This document shows positions 36,181 through 45,722 of a stretch of DNA of 64,000 nt, in pieces. Where the stretch lies: positions 496,001 to 560,000 of the forward strand of contig NZ_JACIEN010000003.1 of the NCBI RefSeq assembly GCF_014196925.1, written 5' to 3'. The DNA comes from Chelatococcus caeni. Its GTDB lineage: Bacteria; Pseudomonadota; Alphaproteobacteria; Rhizobiales; Beijerinckiaceae. The first letter of the stretch is position 1; every line of letters begins with the position of its first letter. Position numbers and translations under genes: made by a program. A model generated the notes under the pieces. The model was not told the origin of the DNA. It saw only the letters and a list, made by a program, of their open reading frames with translations, and searched no databases.

Positions 36181-36678
36181 ATGCCCCCGCTGCGCCTTGC
36201 CCTCTACCAGCCCGACATTCCGCAGAACACCGGCACCATGGTCCGGCTCTCGGCCTGCCTCGGCGTCGCCGTCGACATCATCGAGCCGGCGGGCTTTCCC
36301 GTGTCCGACAGGGCGTTCCGCCGGGCGGGCATGGATTATCTCGATGCGGTCGAGATCGTCCGGCACGCGAGCTGGCGCGCCTTCGCGGCCGATCGCGCCG
36401 CCTCGGGCCGCCGCCTCGTGCTCGCGACGACGCGCTCGGCTTTGCCCTATCACGCCTTCTCCTTCGCGCCCGGCGACGTCGTCCTGATGGGGCGGGAATC
36501 GGCCGGCGTGCCGGAGGAGGTGCACGAAGCCGCCGATGTGCGCATCCTCGTGCCCATGCGGCCCGGCCTGCGCTCGCTCAATGTCGCCGTCACGGCCGCG
36601 ATGATCCTCGGCGAGGCCCTGCGCCAGTTGGACGCCTTTCCCGGCGGCTGGGAGGCTTCTACACCGGCGGGCAGCTGA
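36181..36678 (+). CDS. trmL: tRNA (cytidine(34)-2'-O)-methyltransferase TrmL
   Basis: A 165-residue SPOUT methyltransferase that modifies the wobble base of leucine tRNAs in E. coli. Motifs: LALYQPDIPQNTGTMVRLSACLG, VLMGRESAGVP and the knot SLNVAVTAAMILGEALRQL. An in-frame ATG at 36097 would add 28 residues of no recognisable homology, so 36181 is preferred. Divergent from petABC, followed by hemF. Confidence 0.94.
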   Translation: MPPLRLALYQPDIPQNTGTMVRLSACLGVAVDIIEPAGFPVSDRAFRRAGMDYLDAVEIVRHASWRAFAADRAASGRRLVLATTRSALPYHAFSFAPGDVVLMGRESAGVPEEVHEAADVRILVPMRPGLRSLNVAVTAAMILGEALRQLDAFPGGWEASTPAGS

Positions 36679-36732
36679 ACGCTCCCCAGCCGCATGCCGC
36701 ACCACGCACCAGGAGCCGAGGAAGGACAAGCC

Positions 36733-37644
36733 ATGACCGACGCCCCGCCCATCGATCCCGCCCTGATCGCGCGCCTCAAGGACGAGGCCGGCACCTGGTT
36801 CGCGGCGCTGCGCGACGCCATCTGCGCTGATTTCGAGGCGATCGAGGACGAGGCGCCGGGCCCGTTCTTCCCCGAGGCCGGCGGGCCGGGCCGCTTCGAG
36901 CGCACGCCCTGGCAGCGCACCGACCACAGCGGCGCGCCGGGCGGCGGCGGCACCATGGCGATGATGCGCGGCCGCGTCTTCGAGAAGGTCGGCGTGCACG
37001 TCTCGACGGTCTTCGGCGAATTCGCGCCCGAGTTCCGCGGCCAGATCCCCGGCTCGGCCGAGGACCCGCGCTTCTTCGCCACCGGCATCTCGCTCATCGC
37101 CCATCCCTGGAACCCGAACGTGCCGACGGTGCACATGAACACGCGCTTCGTCGTCACCACGAAGCCGTGGTTCGGCGGCGGGGCGGACCTGACGCCGGTG
37201 CTGGAGCGCCGGCGCGGCCAGGAGGACACGGACGCCGTGGCCTTCCACGCCGCCATGCGCGGCGCCTGCGAGGCCCATGCCGCCGTCGCGCCCTACGACA
37301 GATACAAGGCCTGGTGCGACGAGTACTTCTTCCTCAAGCACCGCAACGAGCCGCGCGGCATCGGCGGCATCTTCTACGACTATCACTGGTCGGGAGACCC
37401 GGCAGCGGACCTCGCCTTCACCCGCGCCGTTGGCGAAGCGTTTCGCGAGGTCTACGGCCGCATCGTGCGCGACAACTGGACGACGCCCTGGACCGACGAG
37501 GACCGGCACGAGCAGCAGGTGCGCCGCGGCCGCTATGTCGAGTTCAACCTGCTCTACGACCGCGGCACCATCTTCGGCCTGAAGACCGGCGGCAACGTCG
37601 CCTCCATCCTCTCCTCCATGCCGCCGACGGTGCGCTGGCCCTGA
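36733..37644 (+). CDS. hemF: Oxygen-dependent coproporphyrinogen-III oxidase
   Basis: HemF oxidatively decarboxylates coproporphyrinogen III to protoporphyrinogen IX with O2. The 303-residue protein has [11 protein letters not shown]-type N-terminus, [43 protein letters not shown], and [18 protein letters not shown]. The ATG at 36733 follows a GAGGAAGGACA Shine-Dalgarno; an in-frame ATG at 36694 is less likely. Heme supply fits the neighbouring cytochrome bc1 genes. Confidence 0.96.
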   Translation: MTDAPPIDPALIARLKDEAGTWFAALRDAICADFEAIEDEAPGPFFPEAGGPGRFERTPWQRTDHSGAPGGGGTMAMMRGRVFEKVGVHVSTVFGEFAPEFRGQIPGSAEDPRFFATGISLIAHPWNPNVPTVHMNTRFVVTTKPWFGGGADLTPVLERRRGQEDTDAVAFHAAMRGACEAHAAVAPYDRYKAWCDEYFFLKHRNEPRGIGGIFYDYHWSGDPAADLAFTRAVGEAFREVYGRIVRDNWTTPWTDEDRHEQQVRRGRYVEFNLLYDRGTIFGLKTGGNVASILSSMPPTVRWP

Positions 37645-37747
37645 GCCGGTAAAACGGCCTGCCTGCCCGACATCCGGAGCCGGCAATCATCACGCCTGTC
37701 ACGCACGGGGGCTAGCCTCGCAGGATCCCCTATCAAAGGAGCCTGCC

Positions 37748-37966
37748 ATGAAGTTCTCGCCCGGCGATGTCGTGATGCTCAAGTCCGGCAGCGTGCCGCT
37801 CACCGTCGTCGCCGCCACCGAGGAGGGCATCGCCCTCACCTGGTACGCCGACACCGAGGAAACCTTCCACTCCGCCATCCTGCCAGCCGACTGCCTCGTC
37901 ACGACCGCGCATGAGGTGGATGAGGAGGATGGGGGTGATGGGGAAGGTTTTGGCGGTGTGGAGTAG
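37748..37966 (+). CDS. YodC family small protein (DUF2158)
   Basis: A 72-residue protein beginning KFSPGDVVMLKSGSVPLTV, the SH3-like start of the DUF2158/YodC family, followed by IALTWYADTEETFHSAILPADCL and an acidic Gly-rich tail. Members are small cytoplasmic proteins of unknown role. A good AAAGGAG Shine-Dalgarno (37735-37741) supports the start. It marks the left edge of the lower-GC island. Confidence 0.8.
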   Translation: MKFSPGDVVMLKSGSVPLTVVAATEEGIALTWYADTEETFHSAILPADCLVTTAHEVDEEDGGDGEGFGGVE

Positions 37967-38138
37967 CGGTTTGGTTGGAATCTCGGCCTCGATGGAAGCG
38001 CGAAGCCAAACGCGGACGCATGGAATGAAGGCAATGCACCGGAAGCCCCCTTTGCCGAGGCGCGCCGGGGCAGTCCAGCTGCTTTTGGGAACACGTGGGC
38101 AAAAGCTGCCATTGAGCGCGACTGAAGCGTTGGCCCCA

Positions 38139-38167
38139 TTGGCGACATGCCAAGTTCGGTTTATGTC
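38139..38167 (+). promoter_or_regulatory. Possible promoter of the AAA-TOPRIM gene
   Basis: TTGGCG (38139-38144), 17-base spacer and TATGTC (38162-38167) lie just before the gene, giving a leader of about 17-20 bases. The surrounding stretch 37967-38190 holds no convincing gene. Confidence 0.35.
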
Positions 38168-38190
38168 ATAGTCATTGGGGGGACGTCTGC

Positions 38191-40155
38191 TTGAGCGATA
38201 CAGAATCCGAACGCGACGCCATCGCTAGTCCGGTCACGGAAATAGCGGTTGAAAGCCTTGAGGCTGGCACGCCACAGCCGGCATCGAGCGACGTACAAGT
38301 ACTTAAGGACGCGGGTGACCTTACTAGCGCTGTTGGGTTCGTCAGCGATATTCCTGAGGCAGACGATGAGGCGGCGATCCGTGATGGACAGCCTGCGCTA
38401 GGCCTCACCGATACCCGCTCTAACCGTGCCCGTCGTTGGACCCGACTCGACTCGATTACGGTCCGCAACTTCAAGGCCACACAGGAGGCCGTAATCCCGC
38501 TCGGCCAAGTGACGATCTTGGTCGGTCCCAATGGCTCGGGTAAATCCTCGGTTCTTCAGGCTGTGCACTGGGCCGCGCGTGCAGCGAGCTACGTTGCGCC
38601 CAAGAACACGAAGGAGATGATCTCCTTCGAGCGCCTCGACTACGTTCCTTCCAGCGAACCGCTGCGTACGGCGCACAAGAGCGAACTAAAGACGGATTCG
38701 ACTTCTACGCCAGTTGAGGTCGTGTTCGCGCACGTTCCGGTGGGGGAGGAACGAGCCCATGCCACAGTCAAAATCCGCGCGGCGCGAAATCGCGGGGGCA
38801 TCACGGCGTACATGGAGGGCGGGAATGCAGTCACGCCCTACAAACAGCGCTTCCAGTTCATCACCGCCTACATTCCGGGGCTTGCGGGCCTCTCCGAACG
38901 AGAGAGCATCCTCGCCCAGCCGTCTCTTCGCAGACAGGCAGCAAGCGGAGACGCCGGCGGCGTTATGCGGAACATCCTACTGAACCTTCGCAGCCGTCGC
39001 GTGAACGAGACCGACGAACTCGGTGGCATAGCCCGCCTCAAGCGGCTCAACGAGTATGTCGGCACGGTCCATCCTGGGATCAGCGTGAACGTGTCATTCG
39101 ATGAACGTGAAGATTATCACATCTCCGCAACTTACTCATCGCCCGGCCTTGGCAATCAGGATCGGCCTTTGGAAACCGCGGCCACTGGGTTGCTGCAGGT
39201 AATCCAGATCTTCGCATACCTGATCCTCTTCGAGCCGAAGATTATGCTGATCGACGAGCCTGATGCCCATCTGCATCCCGACAAGCAGGAGCGGTTGATC
39301 GAAACCTTGGAACTAGCGGCGGCGGAGACCGAGACTCAGATTATCCTGACTACCCATAGCCCCCATATTGCCCGTGGGGCGAGTCCGTCCGCCAAGCTGG
39401 TATGGATGAATGAAGGGAAGGTCGAAACCGACGACGGGGAGGCAATCCGCCGTCTACTAGGCTGGGGCGGTCTCGACAAGTCCGCGTTGTTTTTTGTTGA
39501 AGATCAGGACGATACGGCGCTTCGCGCGATCCTCCGTCAGTGGCCGGAGCTGTCGAGGCAACTGGCCGTTTGTCGTTGCTTCGGTATTGATAATCTTCCC
39601 AAGGACAAGCTCCTGAGCGGACTGCTCGTCGACGGGCAGCTCAAGATAAAGGCCGTCATCCACCGCGACGGTGACTTTATGAATGCCGATGAAGCGCAGA
39701 TGTGGTCTGAGCGCTTCAAGACCGAAGGTACGTTCCCTTGGGTGACATCCGGTTGCGACGTGGAGGCATATTTCTGTACCGCGTCACACCTTGCGGCACT
39801 CTACGGGGTGACGCTGGATGTCGCCGAAGGCTGGAGGACTGCCGCAGCGGCTAAGGTCGGGCAAGCGAAGGACACCTTCTTCTCGAAGCGTAAATTGGTG
39901 AACCGCGAATTGTATCCGGACGGCGGATCGCCAAACTCGGAGATCCTATGGAATGCTGCTGGCGGAGCAGGCCCGAACACCGTAAAAGGCAAGAAATTGC
40001 TCGCGGCGCTCAAGGGGATCATCAAGGCCGACGGGCACGATGACAAGCTCCTTGACGCCTACCGCATCTCAAACAACCATGAAGTCGCTGCAGATTTGCG
40101 TGTTTTGCTCGAGGCTTGTCTTTCGCCACAGCAGTCATCTATCGATATGCCTTAA
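38191..40155 (+). CDS. AAA ATPase-TOPRIM nuclease, OLD family (probable phage defence)
   Basis: A 654-residue protein. Residues 1-85 are an acidic tail without recognised domain. The ABC/SMC-type ATPase follows: ITVRNFKATQEAVIPLG, Walker A GPNGSGKSS (112-120), a signature-like TAATGLLQ (329-336), Walker B IMLIDEPDAHLHP (351-363) and switch TTHSPH (387-392). The C-terminal region has TOPRIM residues: Glu437 in FFVEDQDD and Asp493/Asp495 in HRDGDF. OLD proteins are ATP-linked nucleases, several protecting against phage. The TTG start follows GGGGGGA. Sampled lines count 55-57 % GC against about 73-75 % in neighbours, with less biased codons, so transfer is likely. No helicase partner (as in Gabija) or second gene is adjacent. 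Confidence 0.85.
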   Translation: MSDTESERDAIASPVTEIAVESLEAGTPQPASSDVQVLKDAGDLTSAVGFVSDIPEADDEAAIRDGQPALGLTDTRSNRARRWTRLDSITVRNFKATQEAVIPLGQVTILVGPNGSGKSSVLQAVHWAARAASYVAPKNTKEMISFERLDYVPSSEPLRTAHKSELKTDSTSTPVEVVFAHVPVGEERAHATVKIRAARNRGGITAYMEGGNAVTPYKQRFQFITAYIPGLAGLSERESILAQPSLRRQAASGDAGGVMRNILLNLRSRRVNETDELGGIARLKRLNEYVGTVHPGISVNVSFDEREDYHISATYSSPGLGNQDRPLETAATGLLQVIQIFAYLILFEPKIMLIDEPDAHLHPDKQERLIETLELAAAETETQIILTTHSPHIARGASPSAKLVWMNEGKVETDDGEAIRRLLGWGGLDKSALFFVEDQDDTALRAILRQWPELSRQLAVCRCFGIDNLPKDKLLSGLLVDGQLKIKAVIHRDGDFMNADEAQMWSERFKTEGTFPWVTSGCDVEAYFCTASHLAALYGVTLDVAEGWRTAAAAKVGQAKDTFFSKRKLVNRELYPDGGSPNSEILWNAAGGAGPNTVKGKKLLAALKGIIKADGHDDKLLDAYRISNNHEVAADLRVLLEACLSPQQSSIDMP

Positions 40156-40366
40156 TTTGGGGAATCGCAAGCCGGCGGCCGTCTAGTTTATAGTTCGAAC
40201 GAAGATCAGATGGCCGGTTTCGGAACGGTGCTGCGGTAAGTTGGACGGCGAAGATGCGGCACAAAGCGGTCATCCATACCTTGGCCCACATAGGCCACCT
40301 TCGGGCCATGCCGAATTCAAAAAAGACATCACCCCGCATCTCCGATCGACCGTCCCCCCGCCCCCC

Positions 40367-40636
40367 TCAATCCGCGCTCGGCAGCCTGCGCATCGTAAAT
40401 TCGATGCGGCCGTCGCCGAGGTCGCGCCAGCTCTCGACCTCGGTCATGTAGGCCGCCTTCGGGAAGCGGCGGAACCATTCGCGCGCCTTGGCCCGGGCGG
40501 CCTCGCGTTCCAGCACGAAGGTCTCGCGCCGCCAGGTGGCGCCGGTGTCGTCGCCCGCGCGGCCTGACTGCGCCTTGTCGCGCCGTTGCGCCAGGCGCTC
40601 GGCCACATCCGCCGGTCCCCGCCCTGCCCGTGCCAT
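40367..40636 (-). CDS. Conserved hypothetical protein
   Basis: An 89-residue, charged, probably cytoplasmic protein. It begins MARAGRGPADVAERLAQRRDKA and contains TWRRETFVLEREAARAKAREWFRRFPKAAY and a short beta segment DLGDGRIEFTMRRLP. No known domain was recognised. The base composition is again that of the host genome, so it marks the right edge of the island after a 211-base spacer (40156-40366) with no gene. Short Arg-rich proteins with this ending seem common in rhizobia, but this is from memory and unsure. Confidence 0.6.
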   Translation of the reverse strand: MARAGRGPADVAERLAQRRDKAQSGRAGDDTGATWRRETFVLEREAARAKAREWFRRFPKAAYMTEVESWRDLGDGRIEFTMRRLPSAD

Positions 40637-40726
40637 CGCGATCCCTCTCAGAGAGCGTCGGCAAGCGATGCCGGCAAGTGATGCCAGCGGGTCGATGCTA
40701 GAGCAGGAAGGCGGGCGAGGGAACGG

Positions 40727-41980
40727 TCAGCCGGCTCGCCCGGCGGCAACCGCCTGTTGCAGGATGCGCTCCAGCGCTGCGGCGTCTGCCGGGCAGTCCT
40801 CGTCGAGCCAGCGCTCCCGCGCGGCCGCAAGGACGGCGCCGACCCGCGGACCCTTCGGCACGCCGGCGGCGACGACTTCCTCGCCCGACAGGGGGAAGAC
40901 CGGCACGATTGCCTCGCCGCGCGCCACGGCAGCGAGGAAGTCGCGACCGCGAGTGTCGATATCCGCCTGCAGCGCGGCCGCCGCGAAGGCGGCGGCGACG
41001 ATCTCGGGCGCGAAGAACAGGGCGAGCGCCCTCAGATCGCGCAGGCTCCAGGGGCCGGCGGTGCCGTTGAGGCGTTCGACAAGCGCCGCGAAGGCGTGGA
41101 TGCGCCGCGTCTCGACATTGGACAGCCGCAGCCGGTCGCGCAGGCGGGCCGCATCCTCCGGGATGTCGGTGCCGAGCGCCGCGAGCCGCAGCACCGGGTC
41201 CGGCCTGCGGCCGAAGGCGGCCTCCCAGGCGACGAGCCGCGCGAGGCGAATATCGTGCGTCACGCCGGCGAAGATGCGCTGCAGGAGGCCGGCATCGATC
41301 ATGATGCGGCAGGTCTCGAGCGCCCGGGCGGCGCCGAGCAGCTTGGCGATCTCCGTCCGCAGCCGTTCGTGCGACAGAAGGTCGAGCCCGGACCGCGCCC
41401 TGACCGCGGCGGTGAAGCCGGCCGCGTCGATATCGCCCGACCCGTAGGCCGCATGGAAGCGGAAGAAGCGCAGGATGCGCAGGTAGTCCTCGGCGATGCG
41501 CTGGCCGGGATCGCCGATGAAGCGCACGTGCCGCGCCGCAAGGTCCGTGAGCCCGCCGACGAAGTCGTGCACCTGCCCCGTGCGGTCCGCATAGAGCGCG
41601 TTCATCGTGAAGTCGCGCCGGCGCGCATCGGCCGCGAAGTCGCGGCCGAAGGCGACCTTCGCCCGCCGCCCGTCCGTCTCCACGTCCTCGCGCAGGCTCG
41701 TCACCTCGAAGGGCGTGCCCTCGACGATGACGGTCACGGTGCCGTGGTCGATGCCCGTCGGCACCACGCGGAACCCCGCCTCCCCCGCCCGCCGCATGGT
41801 CTCCTCGGGGGTCGCGGTCGTCGCGCAGTCGACGTCGCTGACCTGCCGGCCGATGAGCACGTCGCGCACGGCCCCGCCGACGATCCAGGTCGTCTCGCCA
41901 TCGCCGTCGAGCACGGCGAGCAGCCGCTGCAGCGCGGGCCGCGCGACGAGCGCGGCAACGGCCGCCCGGTCGATGGTCAT
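40727..41980 (-). CDS. cca: CCA tRNA nucleotidyltransferase
   Basis: The 417-residue class II nucleotidyltransferase adds or repairs the 3' CCA of tRNAs. It has WIVGGAVRDVLIGRQ, the catalytic DxD in VSDVDCATTATPEE, RRRDFTMNALY, DYLRILRFFRFHAAYG and a helical body and tail. It lacks an HD domain. The ATG overlaps the DUF6111 stop by 4 nt; the gene is last in the DUF1285-NudL-DUF6111-cca series. Confidence 0.94.
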   Translation of the reverse strand: MTIDRAAVAALVARPALQRLLAVLDGDGETTWIVGGAVRDVLIGRQVSDVDCATTATPEETMRRAGEAGFRVVPTGIDHGTVTVIVEGTPFEVTSLREDVETDGRRAKVAFGRDFAADARRRDFTMNALYADRTGQVHDFVGGLTDLAARHVRFIGDPGQRIAEDYLRILRFFRFHAAYGSGDIDAAGFTAAVRARSGLDLLSHERLRTEIAKLLGAARALETCRIMIDAGLLQRIFAGVTHDIRLARLVAWEAAFGRRPDPVLRLAALGTDIPEDAARLRDRLRLSNVETRRIHAFAALVERLNGTAGPWSLRDLRALALFFAPEIVAAAFAAAALQADIDTRGRDFLAAVARGEAIVPVFPLSGEEVVAAGVPKGPRVGAVLAAARERWLDEDCPADAAALERILQQAVAAGRAG

Positions 41981-42234
41981 TGGAATTGTCCCGGCACCAG
42001 GCGCCCGTCTTCCAGGTGCGTCGGCACATAGGCGCCCGAGTGCCGCTCGGCCGTGATGCCGAGATAGACGAAGGCACCGATCGCCAGCAGCAGCCCGGCG
42101 ATGACGAGCCACGGCACATGCCCGTCCCACTCGTGCCGGGTGAAGGGATTGCGCCTGCGCAGCAGCAGATAGACCCCGAACAGGAGGAAGGGAACGAAGA
42201 AGAGGACCAGTTGCTGGAGGATCGCCCGCGTCAT
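41977..42234 (-). CDS. DUF6111 family membrane protein
   Basis: An 85-residue protein with two TM helices (LFFVPFLLFGVYLLL and WLVIAGLLLAIGAFVYLG) and a short C-terminal soluble tail (AERHSGAYVPTHLEDGRLVPGQF). Such proteins occur between the NudL and cca genes of many alphaproteobacteria; function unknown. Overlaps of 4 nt at both ends suggest translation coupled with its neighbours. Confidence 0.82.
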   Translation of the reverse strand: MTRAILQQLVLFFVPFLLFGVYLLLRRRNPFTRHEWDGHVPWLVIAGLLLAIGAFVYLGITAERHSGAYVPTHLEDGRLVPGQFQ

Positions 42235-42920
42235 GGACCGTAGAGCCTCTCGTAGAGGTTGCGGATGATGCCGGCCGTCACGCCCCAGATGTAGCGCTCG
42301 CCGAAGGGCATGGCGTAATAGTGGCGCAGCGTGCCGCGCCACTCCCGCGAATGACGCTGATGGTTGGCGGCATCCATGAGGAAGTCGAGCGGCACCTCGA
42401 AGGCCTCGTCCACCTCCTCCCGGTTCACGGTGAGGGTGAAGCCGGCCGTCACCTGCCCGACCACCGGCACGATGCGATAGCCGGTCGCGGACAGATATTC
42501 GTCGAGGTAGCCGAGCGGGCGCACGTGGCCCCGGTCGAGGCCGATCTCCTCCTGCGCCTCGCGCAGCGCCGTCGTCAGCGGCGTCGCGTCCTCCGGGTCC
42601 ATCTTGCCGCCGGGAAAGGCGATCTGCGCCGAATGCTGGCGCAGGTGCGCCGCCCGCTGGGTGAGGAGCAGGTTGACGCCCGTGGAGCGGGTGACGATGG
42701 GCACCAGCACCGCCGCCGGGCGCGCGACATCCGCGGCAACGTCAGGACGGACGCCGGCAAGGTCGTGGTCGCCACGCAGCCGCACCGCCCCGACGGCCCC
42801 GTGCGGCTGCGGATAGAGGCGCCGGCGCGCCCGGTCGAGAAACGTCTCTTCGTCCACGAATGTCTCTTGATCCACCAATGTCTCTCGGTCCACGCGAGCC
42901 TCGTCGATCGTCGCCGTCAC
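42231..42920 (-). CDS. CoA pyrophosphatase, Nudix (NudL-like)
   Basis: The 229-residue Nudix hydrolase carries the UPF0035 motif for CoA pyrophosphatases (LLLTQRAAHLRQHSAQIAFPGG) followed by the Nudix helix with LREAQEEIGLD. It should cleave CoA to 3',5'-ADP and phosphopantetheine. The start is GTG, fixed by its 4-nt overlap with the DUF1285 stop. Near the N-terminus is a short repeated unit, roughly RETLVD-QETFVD-EETFLD, encoded by three 18-base DNA repeats (see 42844-42897). Confidence 0.9.
   Translation of the reverse strand: MTATIDEARVDRETLVDQETFVDEETFLDRARRRLYPQPHGAVGAVRLRGDHDLAGVRPDVAADVARPAAVLVPIVTRSTGVNLLLTQRAAHLRQHSAQIAFPGGKMDPEDATPLTTALREAQEEIGLDRGHVRPLGYLDEYLSATGYRIVPVVGQVTAGFTLTVNREEVDEAFEVPLDFLMDAANHQRHSREWRGTLRHYYAMPFGERYIWGVTAGIIRNLYERLYGP
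42844..42897. repeat. Three 18-base tandem repeats in the NudL-like gene
   Basis: Units at 42844-42861, 42862-42879 and 42880-42897 share GTCTCT-N2-N2-TCCAC and differ at a few positions. The period is a multiple of three, so the array can gain or lose copies without frameshift. On the protein it gives three copies of a six-residue acidic motif of the form (R/Q/E)ET(L/F)(V/L)D. Confidence 0.75.
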
Positions 42921-43558
42921 GTCCCGCCGTCCTCTCCATCGTCTGCGGCCGCGATGGCGAAGAAGGCACCGGCCGAGGCGACGCCCATGATCTCTCCGCC
43001 CGCGGCATCCGGGCGCACCTCGACGAGATCGGCGAGGTCGAGCGCCAGGGCGCGCGTCAGCCGCGCCCACAGGCCGCCGCGTATATGGACATAAGGCTTC
43101 ATCCCGCCTTTCGCATCCGTCTCGAACCGCAGGGGATGGTCCGGCCCCGCCTGCACGACGTCGTCGACGTTGGTGCGGAAGGTGAGCACGCGCCCGCCCG
43201 CCGCCTCGCTCGCCGCCATCTCGACGGCGAGAAAGGGCACGTCCTCGACCGTGATGCCGACACGCTCCACCGGCGTCACCAGCACGTAGCCCTCCGGGTC
43301 GCGCCGCAGGATGGAGGCGAACAGCTTCACGAGGGCCGGCCGGCCGATGGGCGAGCTGCGGTAGTGCCAGGTGCCGTCGGCCGTGATTCGCATGTCGATC
43401 ATGCCGCAATGCGGCGGGTTCCACTTCTCCACCGGCCGCGCCTTCGCCGCCGGGCCGGCGGAGGCGAAGAGCCCGGCGAGGCCGGACGGCAGGCCCTCGG
43501 GCGCAGCCTGGGCCCCGACGCCGGCCCTTCTGCCCGTTTTGCCCCGCTCACCGCTCAC
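42917..43558 (-). CDS. DUF1285 domain-containing protein
   Basis: The 213-residue protein has the DUF1285 core: CGMIDMRITADGTWHYRSSPIGRPALVKLFASIL, GYVLVTPVERVGITVEDVPFLAVEM and KPYVHIRGGLWARLTRALALDLADL. The GTG at 43558 was chosen because relatives have about 50 residues before WNPPHCG and because a GAGGA lies upstream. Structures of the family show a PH-like fold; function is unknown. First gene of the four-gene cca direction, divergent from the MoxR operon. Confidence 0.87.
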   Translation of the reverse strand: MSGERGKTGRRAGVGAQAAPEGLPSGLAGLFASAGPAAKARPVEKWNPPHCGMIDMRITADGTWHYRSSPIGRPALVKLFASILRRDPEGYVLVTPVERVGITVEDVPFLAVEMAASEAAGGRVLTFRTNVDDVVQAGPDHPLRFETDAKGGMKPYVHIRGGLWARLTRALALDLADLVEVRPDAAGGEIMGVASAGAFFAIAAADDGEDGGT

Positions 43559-43745
43559 GTGTTTGTGTCCTCGCAACCTTGGCAGCCGATTTCGGCGCGC
43601 ACCGCTTGTAATCTGGTTCGCGGCACTACTATCGCAAGAATGGGCGCGCCAGGGAACCGAAGGCGTCCGCCCTTCAAAGCGGCTTGAATAAGACATGATC
43701 ACCGATGCAGACTGCTCCGACGGGGGCACAGAAGGAGAGTTGCCG

Positions 43746-44771
<1,026 letters not shown>

Positions 44772-44779
44772 GAGCGTCC

Positions 44780-45721
44780 ATGGCCCGCGTCCACACCCTC
44801 TCCGAGGCCGAGCGCTCCCCCGGTGTTCCGCATGCCCTGGCGGCCCACGAGCTGACGGCCCGGCTGCCGCATCTCGTGCTGGAGGCAAGGCGCGTCGCCG
44901 CCTCCGTCAGCCACGGCATCCACGGCCGCCGGCGTGCCGGCCCCGGCGAGAGCTTCTGGCAGTTCCGCCCTTTCATGTCGGGTGAATCGGCGTCGCGGGT
45001 CGACTGGCGGCGCTCGGCGCGCGACGGGCGGCTCTACGTGCGCGAGCGCGAATGGGAGGCGGCGCACAGCATCTATCTGTGGGCCGACCGCTCGGCCTCC
45101 ATGGGCTTTATCTCCTCGCTCGCCGCGCAGTCGAAGGTGGAGCGCGCGCTCGTCCTCACCCTCGCCTTGTCCGAGACCCTCGTCGATGCCGGCGAGCGCG
45201 TGGGCCTCATGGGCCTCGTGCCGCCGCGCGCCAGCCGCAACATCGTCGAGCGCTTTGCCGAGCTCATGGCCAAGGACACCACCGGGCACGGCGCCGACCT
45301 GCCGGCCGCCGAGGCGCTGCCGCCGCTGAGCGAAGCCGTGCTCGTCAGCGACTTTCTCGTGGAACCGCCCGCCTTCGATGCCGTTGTGGGTCAACTTGCC
45401 GCTCGCGGCGCCCGGGGCCATGCGATCATGATCATCGATCCCGTCGAGGAGACCTTCCCGTTCACGGGCCAGGCGGAGCTGGAGGATCCTGAGGCGGGCC
45501 TGCGCCTGCGCATCGGCGATGCCGCCCTGTGGGGGGAGGACTACCGCCGCCGCATCGCCATCCACCGCGACGCCATCGGCGCGGCGCTCAAGCGGCGCGG
45601 CTGGACGCTGACCCTCCACCACACCGATCGCCCGGCGAGCGAAGCGGCGCTGCGGGTGCTCACCCAGCTCTCGGCCGCGCGCGGCGGCCGCAGCGGCCTC
45701 ATCGCGGCACGGGGAGGCTGA
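44780..45721 (+). CDS. DUF58 domain-containing protein
   Basis: The 313-residue protein has the DUF58 motif FRPFMSGESASRVDWRRSAR (about 62-81) and a vWA-like domain with a complete MIDAS start, ADRSAS (Asp103-x-Ser105-x-Ser107). No signal peptide or TM helix is evident. Nearly always next to a MoxR gene, as here, where it starts 8 bases after it; the pair is thought to be chaperone and client. The substrate or effect of the complex is unknown. Confidence 0.9.
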   Translation: MARVHTLSEAERSPGVPHALAAHELTARLPHLVLEARRVAASVSHGIHGRRRAGPGESFWQFRPFMSGESASRVDWRRSARDGRLYVREREWEAAHSIYLWADRSASMGFISSLAAQSKVERALVLTLALSETLVDAGERVGLMGLVPPRASRNIVERFAELMAKDTTGHGADLPAAEALPPLSEAVLVSDFLVEPPAFDAVVGQLAARGARGHAIMIIDPVEETFPFTGQAELEDPEAGLRLRIGDAALWGEDYRRRIAIHRDAIGAALKRRGWTLTLHHTDRPASEAALRVLTQLSAARGGRSGLIAARGG

Positions 45722-45722
45722 C

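Noticed and set aside
37967-38190. Short open frames on both strands before the AAA-TOPRIM gene, considered as a partner gene or antitoxin
   Set aside because: No ribosome site, no family resemblance, and the better-supported feature here is a promoter.
40156-40366. Search for a right-hand attachment site or direct repeat of the island
   Set aside because: No tRNA gene, integrase or matching direct repeat with 37967-38190 could be found by eye.
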